Of a stretch of DNA of 64,000 nucleotides, positions 59,101 to 64,000 are shown piece after piece (within the stretch, counting starts at the first letter, position 1; every line of letters starts with the position of its first letter). A model generated the notes under the pieces. The model did not search any database and was not told where the DNA came from. It saw only the letters and a program-made list of their open reading frames with translations. Source of the stretch: Anas platyrhynchos. Taxonomy: Eukaryota > Chordata > Aves > Anseriformes > Anatidae. Made by a program: the position numbers and the translations under genes. The DNA is taken from NCBI RefSeq assembly GCF_047663525.1, contig NC_092613.1, positions 7,031,501-7,095,500 on the forward strand. The letters run 5' to 3'.

Positions 59101-61419
59101 TGCCTTTGCAATTGCAAAGAAAAGCTTGATAGAATTTATCCTCTGTGCTGCTGTGTTCTTTGCAGATGAGTTTTTAGTTAAATATTAAAACTACTGCTGC
59201 AAACTAGAGACAGCACTGCAAACCAGCACAGTCCTGTCCCTTGAATCCACGGGCTTTTAGGATTTATGTTTGCAGCAGACTCCTACTGGGGGAAAATAAT
59301 AATAATAACAATAAATAAAAAAGCCAAGCACTCAAGAGCTTTAAATTGACTCCTGAACAGCTTCGTGGTTCGCGTGACGTACCTGCAATGTCCCAGAGCT
59401 GAAGTCGCACTGTCTCCGACTCTGACCACTGGACCACCTTCAGAGCAAAATCCACTGGAGAACCCCCAAAAAGAAAGGAAAGCTCATTAGGGGCATTCTG
59501 TACTGCGGGGCTTGTTCCTCCACAGCCTCTTGCCACCTCCCAGTGGCACTGTCCCAGTTGTGGCAGCTCGCACTGGACCAGCACCCGCACCAGCAGGAGT
59601 TTGAAGTGAAAGAATCAGAGCTAACCATGCGCCTTGCCCTCTTTTAAAATTCATAATCCTACAGGAAACTCAGAAAAATGCCAGTGAAATGCTGGATTTG
59701 TGGCAGTTGTCTGTTTTTTCTGCACTGCCTAAACCATTCAGCTGCTGGTAGGTACGTGGAGCCTGGCGTTTCCTTCCCGTGTGCTGCTCACCACAACCTG
59801 CAGCTCATCCTTAAACACAGGGAGCAAAAAGGGAAACCACTGCACTTTGCTCAGATTCTGATGCACCGGGTTTTCACTGCAGGAGGAAACTGCCCAGCAA
59901 TACTGTTGTCCATGCTCAGCAGGCCTGGAATGTTTTGAAGCGCGGACCTCATTAAAAAAATAAAAAAGCAGGAATAAAAACTCCTGCAGCTTACTGCTGG
60001 GAGCGCAGGCACAACCCCAAGCGCTCTGCACTTTGCTGCCCCTCTGGGCTGCGGCTCTCTGGCGTTTTCAACTTCTGACTAATTAATCCCCTCTGGATTA
60101 ATGAATACATTTTAAACAGCCCCTGCTATTCTGGGTCCTCGGAGAGGTTCACGGGGTAAAGCCCCAGCACCTGCTCCTTGGAGGTTCCTCATTTACACTG
60201 ACGTTAAACAAAGAACAACTCAGTCCCGTTCCCAGCCTCCTTGTTACAGAGCTGGTGTTTCCCACATCATCTTTCAAGGTGCTCCCCCTCAGAGCAGTGA
60301 CTTCACGGGGCTCAATAAGCTGAAACAAGGTGCTGAGGAGCCGAGGCAGCAATCGCAGGCTGGCTGTTTGGGGTGGCTGCTCCCAGGGCAGGCAGGATGG
60401 GAACCCCGAGCCCGTACGGACAGACCGTGGGGTGCCACAGGTCGCTGCAGGCAGCGGGAGCACAGCAGGAGCTGTGGCTGGGACCTGCTGCAAAATGCAG
60501 TATTTTGGATCTCTGCTGCAAAACGCAGTGACTACGGAGGGGCAGATTTTGTGTCACAAGTCCTTGCAGGGTTTCCATTTCTGGAAGGAGAGGGGCGAGC
60601 TTCCCACTACAGCCTACCAGCAAGGGATGCTGAACAGAAACAAACGCGATGGTCGCAGCATCTTTTAGGTTGGAAAAGAGCCTTAAAAAGCCTCAAGTCC
60701 AACCAGCACCTGACGGTACCGGGTCCACCATTAAGCCACATCCCTTGGTGCCACATCCACGCACCCCTGAAACACCCTCTGGGGTGGGGATGCCACCAGC
60801 ACCCTGGGCAGCCCGTCCCAGTGCCTTTCTGCAAGGAAATTCTTCTGACACCCACACTAAACCTCCCCTGGCACAACCTGACGCTGTTACCTCGCATCCT
60901 ATCTCCTGTCAGCTGAGAAAAGAGCCTGCCCTGTCGCTGCAGCCTCCCTGCAGGCAGCTGTAGGAGTGACATGCTCTGCCCTCAGCCTCCAGCCCAAATA
61001 CCCCCAGTCCCCCAGCCCCACTCCCCGCTCCCCTTTCCCAGCAGCTTCTCTCGCTGCTCTCTGAACACATCCCAGCCCCTCAGCATCCTCCCTGCGGCCC
61101 GGGGCCCGGAGCCAAACCCAGGACACGTTCCGTGAGGGCCCCATTGCACTTTCCAGAGGCCAAATCTCCAGGTTAGACCAAGCAGGAGGCTGTGGGGAGC
61201 CCGCAGGGAGGCTGCGGGGCTCTCCCCATCCTCTGCTGCCTCAGCCCCCGACCCCAGGGTGCCGGCTCCTGTCTGCGAGCCCCCCCGGGGCTCACCTCCC
61301 ACGGTGGATTTGTAGTGCCGGTTGAAGCTGTCGTTGGCGTAGCGCTGCACCAGCGACGTCTTCCCCACCGTGGCGTCCCCCACCACCAGCACCTTGAACA
61401 TGCGGTCGCGGTGCCCCAT
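56000..61419 (-). CDS. RAB29: RAB29 (RAB7L1) small GTPase, 5 coding exons
   Basis: Joined exons (minus strand): 61419-61296, 59454-59383, 58153-57972, 56898-56777 and 56117-56000, total 618 nt, 205 residues (human 203). All junctions are GT/AG and in frame. GTPase motifs are complete: P-loop GDATVGKT (14-21), WDIAGQE (62-68), NKCD (125-128) and ETSV (153-156). Thr71 and Ser72 of switch II, the sites phosphorylated by LRRK2 in the human protein, are kept. The C-terminus ends in two cysteines, the usual double geranylgeranylation signal. Known role: Golgi and stressed-lysosome membrane traffic, and LRRK2 recruitment. The ATG has G at -3 and +4. The hypervariable tail (about 175-203) differs most from human. 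Confidence 0.97.
56777..56898 (-). CDS. RAB29: RAB29 coding exon 4
   Basis: 122 nt, residues 127-166, CDLSPWAVTREEVDRFSKEN through NKNINESM, plus AG. Completes the NKCD motif and carries ETSVKEN. Acceptor CCTTTTGCAG, donor AG/GTAGGC. Confidence 0.97.
57972..58153 (-). CDS. RAB29: RAB29 coding exon 3
   Basis: 182 nt, residues 66-126, GQERFTSMTRLYYREASA through LLLANK. Acceptor TTTTGATCCTGAAG after a pyrimidine tract, donor AAA/GTGAGC. Carries switch II with Thr71/Ser72. Confidence 0.97.
59383..59454 (-). CDS. RAB29: RAB29 coding exon 2
   Basis: 72 nt, residues 42-65 (VDFALKVVQWSESETVRLQL then WDIA). Acceptor GTTCTCCAG, donor G/GTACGT. Contains the switch I end and the start of the DxAGQ motif. 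Confidence 0.97.
60660..60975 (-). mobile_element. CR1 LINE 3' UTR fragment in RAB29 intron 1
   Basis: Reads 'ttaggttggaaaagagcctt', 'tcaagtccaaccagcacctg', 'ctgcaaggaaattcttctga', 'aaacctcccctggcacaacc'. This is the standard avian CR1 3' UTR in complement. It is the longest CR1 piece in the window. The left edge is near 60,660; the right edge may extend to about 61,080. Confidence 0.9.
61296..61419 (-). CDS. RAB29: RAB29 coding exon 1
   Basis: 124 nt, residues 1-41 (MGHRDRMFKVLVVGD onward through HYKSTVG) plus G. Carries the P-loop. Donor G/GTGAGC. The open frame runs on into the intron, which makes the raw ORF misleading. Confidence 0.97.
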
Positions 61420-61490
61420 CGCCGGCCCCGCAGCCTCCCGCTACGATCATGTGAGGGTCAGGTGGCGGCGGCGGAACCGCCACCGGCCGC

Positions 61491-61513
61491 GGGGCTGCCG
61501 GGACGTGTAGTCC
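61491..61513 (-). promoter_or_regulatory. ZNF143/THAP11-type motif at RAB29 start
   Basis: The minus strand reads ACTACACGTCCCGGCAGCCC, matching the ACTACAnnTCCCAGCA-type promoter motif with one or two changes. It lies about 75-95 nt upstream of the RAB29 ATG in a small CpG-rich patch. Confidence 0.55.
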
Positions 61514-61519
61514 GTGGCA

Positions 61520-62640
61520 CCCAGCCTCGCCACCATGCAGGCCTGTGGCTGCTTCTCCCCCCTGGGACTGAACCTCCTCTTGCCCCCCCAAGGGTCCTCT
61601 TTGCAACCAAACAGCCCCAAGGGGACCCTCAGCTGAGCGCTTTGGGGCCAGGCAGTTAAAGCGTTTTAATGAGGGCTCCGTCTGTTAATGAGGCGGGGGC
61701 TGATGGCAGCCAGCAGCACCCGGCCGCCCTCACCATGAGGAATTGCTGCTGGTTGCTCAGGCTGAGGCTGCCCTGGTACAGCTCCGAGCCGTTCCCCCAC
61801 ATCCTGCACTGCTGAGCCCGGTGCCTCCGCTTCCCCCCTCAGGAAGCCGCAGAGATCCCCCACTGCTTTCCTCCCCCACTGCTTTCCTTTTCCCCAGCTA
61901 AGCAGGAAAAGGATCCATCCCCACAGGGAGACCCAGGCAGCCGCCCTGTGCCCGAATACCCTAATATTTGGGGCATGGGGAAGCAGGACCCAAGCCCCAG
62001 CACAGCCCTGTCCAGGCACAGCCCCACAGGGGATTGCTCCACACCAACAAAGAGCAAATCCCACACCTGGGGGGCAGGCAGAGCCCTCTCAGTGCCACCA
62101 GCTCCCGCAGAGCCAGGGGCTGCTTAACACCCCCCCAAATCACACAGAAGCCCCGTGCCCTGCTCTCCTTAACCCAGGTGCAGGCAAGGAGCCCCTGGGA
62201 ACCAGAAGCTGGAAACTGGAGAGGAAAATGTTCGTGTATACGTAAGAATTGTACTCAAACAGCTGATTACGCCTTTTCATACACCTTAACAGATGCTTAC
62301 ACCTTTTACAGGAAAACTTTAAACCTGAGAAGCAAGAGGCAGTTTTCTACATTTCCCTTGGGGATAGCGTACTCTATACAAACAGTTCGAACTTTTAAAG
62401 TTCCGTTGTCAGTCACACAACCAAACAACCCTGCACGGCATTAAATGCTCCCCTCCACATAGATCAAGCCCTGAATGCAAGACCAGACAAGTAAATAACG
62501 CCAACACGTCACACTAATTTGAAAATACATTACTTTTTGTGTTTTTTGGTGTGTGTGATTTTTTTATTTTTTATTTTTTTGGCACTTTGTGGGTCTGAAC
62601 TGTACTGCAGCGAGAAGAACCCCCACACGGCCCCCGTGAG
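61520..62640. other. RAB29-RSBN1 intergenic region
   Basis: No recognisable gene. The middle is ordinary unique DNA with a T-rich patch at 62,553-62,582; both ends rise into CpG-rich promoter DNA. The two genes are divergent, with 1,482 bp between start codons. Confidence 0.6.
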
Positions 62641-62785
62641 GCGGCAGCCGCCATTTCCGAACCACCCCTGAGGCGCAGCCCCGCCCCCCCCCCTCCCCGC
62701 GCACCGCCCGTTAACGGCCATTGGCCCGGCGGCGGGGCCGGCCGAGTCGCGGCCCGCGCCTGCGCGGGTGGACGGACTACGACGG

Positions 62786-62834
62786 ACTACGCTTCCCGGC
62801 ACAGCCGCCGCGAACTACAGCTCCCAGGGTGCCC
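62786..62834 (+). promoter_or_regulatory. Two ZNF143/THAP11-type motifs
   Basis: ACTACGCTTCCCGGCA at 62,786-62,801 and ACTACAGCTCCCAGGGTGCC at 62,814-62,833, same orientation, 28 bp apart. The second is the better match. A tandem GACGGACTAC 10-mer at 62,771-62,790 leads into the first. Confidence 0.6.
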
Positions 62835-62901
62835 CACGCCGCGCCTGCGCGCTGCCCGCTGGCGCTCGGGCCATTTAAATGTGTGTGAGGGAGCCTGTGA
62901 A

Positions 62902-63334
62902 ATGGCCGCGCAGGTCGCCGCGGTGCGCGCCGTGTCCCGGGCCGCCGAGGAGCCGCCCCCGCTCCCCTCAGGGGACCGGCCCGGCCGGCCGCGCGGCACC
63001 GGGAGGCGGCGGCGGGGCCCTTCCGGTGAAGCGGCGGTTGCGGGGGGCGGTAAGCGGGCCCGGCTGAGCCAGCAGCTGTTGGCGGGGCCCGGCCCGGCGG
63101 AGCCGTTGCCCCCGGCCGCCCTGCCCGGCCTGCCCGCCGCCGGCCTCTTCGCCTTCTCCCCGCTCGGCCTCCCGCCGCCGTCCGCAGCGCTGGAGGAGCG
63201 GCGCCACCACCACCACCGGCATCGCCCCGCCGCCGCTGTCGCCCCCGAACCCGGCCGTTTGGCCGCGGGGCAGCCGCAGAAGGCGAGGCGGAGCAGCCCC
63301 GCGGATGGTGCGGCCGGGAGGCCCAGCAAGAGAG
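62902..63334 (+). CDS. RSBN1: RSBN1, first coding exon (gene continues past window)
   Basis: 433 nt, 144 codons plus G, ending at donor G/GTGAGC. The start MAAQVAAVRAVSRAAEE aligns with MAAQVGAVRVVRAVAAQEE of human RSBN1. Later, AGLFAFSPLGL followed by a His/Arg-rich stretch aligns with SALFTFSPLTV and its HKERHKHHHH run, and the exon ends SKR just where human reads APKRE. RSBN1L lacks the MAAQ start. This exon encodes only the disordered Pro/Ala/Arg-rich nuclear N-terminus; the conserved catalytic-type core is beyond the window. RSBN1 is a nuclear protein reported as a histone H4K20me2 demethylase. The ATG has G at -3 and +4. Confidence 0.9.
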
Positions 63335-64000
63335 GTGAGCGGGGGGCTTGGGGGGGCGCCGCTCGCGGCACAGGGCCCGGCGGTGAGGGCGGCCCCGCGG
63401 CCCTGTCCCGCCTGGGCTGAGGGGGAGCGGCTCTGTCAGCGCTGCTCGCCGAGGGCTCGCTCCGTGCCTGGGTGTGCAGCCGGAGCTCCGGGAGGCTTCG
63501 TGTTTCCCCTGGGAGCGGTGCAGGGGGAGCTGAGAAGCAGGTGCTGTGTGAGGGTCGGGAGCGCTCCCAGCCTTCTGTCATGCTGCTGTTGGGCAGAGCT
63601 GCCCTCGGTGCAGCTTCAAAACACAAGCACTCGCATAGTAAAGCTTCCTTCTTACTCTGCCTACGTTAATGTAGGCTAGAAACGAGAAGCTGCTGGTTTT
63701 ATTTTATTTTTATTAAATAAATGCCTCAGTTTTTCAGACAGGAACCTGGCTTTAAGGTCCCTCTCTCTCAGTACAGTGCAGGGTAAGTGTTTCACAGAAA
63801 GCCTCTTAGTATGAGCACACAACGCGAGCAGAAGCAACTGCGATAAAGTTAATATATTATGAATTATACTCCAGGAGTATGCATGAAAGTTTTGTGCCAA
63901 AGAAACCTAAAATGTACGTGCTTACAAAGCTTAGGTCTGTAGCGTAAACTTGCTAATGCTGTCTGAAGAATGGGCAAAGCTGTTGTGGAGATGGAGATAA
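63335..64000 (+). other. RSBN1: RSBN1 intron 1, start
   Basis: From the GTGAGC donor to the window end. The CpG island fades after about 63,550 and gives way to AT-rich intron. No further RSBN1 exon is seen. Confidence 0.8.

Larger units (their letters stand above)
62640..63500 (+). promoter_or_regulatory. RSBN1: RSBN1 CpG-island promoter
   Basis: A dense CpG island with a compact set of housekeeping motifs: a YY1-type GCCGCCATTTCC at 62,647-62,658, inverted CCAAT at 62,720-62,724, two exact GCGCCTGCGC NRF1-like words at 62,756-62,765 and 62,841-62,850, and two ACTAC..TCCC ZNF143-type motifs at 62,786-62,801 and 62,814-62,834. There is no TATA box at a suitable place. Confidence 0.75.

Noticed and set aside
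60607-60972. 121-codon frame in RAB29 intron 1
   Set aside because: It lies wholly in a CR1 3' UTR fragment.
60982-61295. Extension of the RAB29 exon 1 frame beyond 61,296
   Set aside because: The consensus donor GTGAGC at 61,295 and the exact in-frame match of exon 2 to the Rab fold show this is intron.
62787-63626. 279-codon open frame on the minus strand over the RSBN1 start
   Set aside because: It is the antisense shadow of RSBN1 exon 1 in CpG-rich DNA. The sense strand has the conserved MAAQVAAVR start and a consensus donor.
1-64000. tRNA, rRNA, CRISPR, insertion sequences, phage or bacterial-type operons
   Set aside because: None seen; gene structure, introns, CpG islands and CR1 elements show vertebrate nuclear DNA.

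Overview
The window is vertebrate nuclear DNA, almost certainly from a bird. It carries several CR1 retrotransposon 3' ends of the avian type (tandem 8-mers of the ATTCTGTG kind next to a 'ggttggaagagacc'-like block). It also has CpG-island promoters, introns with GT/AG ends, and three genes recognisable by protein. Two of them, NUCKS1 and RAB29, are neighbours in the human PARK16 interval at 1q32. The third, RSBN1, is a human 1p13 gene. Finding both groups together fits a microchromosome like chicken 26, where 1p13 and 1q32 material is mixed (inference from memory of the maps).

Layout. Positions 1-31,600 contain no gene I can name. They hold CR1 fragments, simple repeats, a GATA-motif cluster at 9.4-9.6 kb, an orphan CpG island at 16.4-16.9 kb, and weak spliced-exon candidates on the minus strand (11.6-15.1 kb and 23.8-24.0 kb). 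NUCKS1 runs on the minus strand from its start codon at 50,330 to its stop at 36,743, in eight coding exons, with a probable 5 kb 3' UTR reaching about 31.6 kb. Its CpG-island promoter covers about 49.4-51.6 kb. Positions 51.6-56.0 kb hold the RAB29 3' side and no other recognisable gene. RAB29 runs on the minus strand from 61,419 to 56,000 in five coding exons. RSBN1 starts on the plus strand at 62,902; only its first coding exon (to 63,334) and the start of intron 1 are inside the window.

Functionally, NUCKS1 is a chromatin-bound phosphoprotein of the RAD51AP1 family, RAB29 is the Golgi/lysosome small GTPase linked to LRRK2, and RSBN1 is a nuclear lysine-demethylase-type protein. RAB29 and RSBN1 are head-to-head, about 1.5 kb apart, and both start regions carry ZNF143-type ACTACA-TCCC motifs. 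The most notable result is that the NUCKS1 gene here has a complete extra 150-nt, phase 1-1 exon that resembles its own exon 7 and is missing from the 243-residue human protein as I remember it. I see no bacterial-type systems, tRNA or rRNA genes, or CRISPR arrays.
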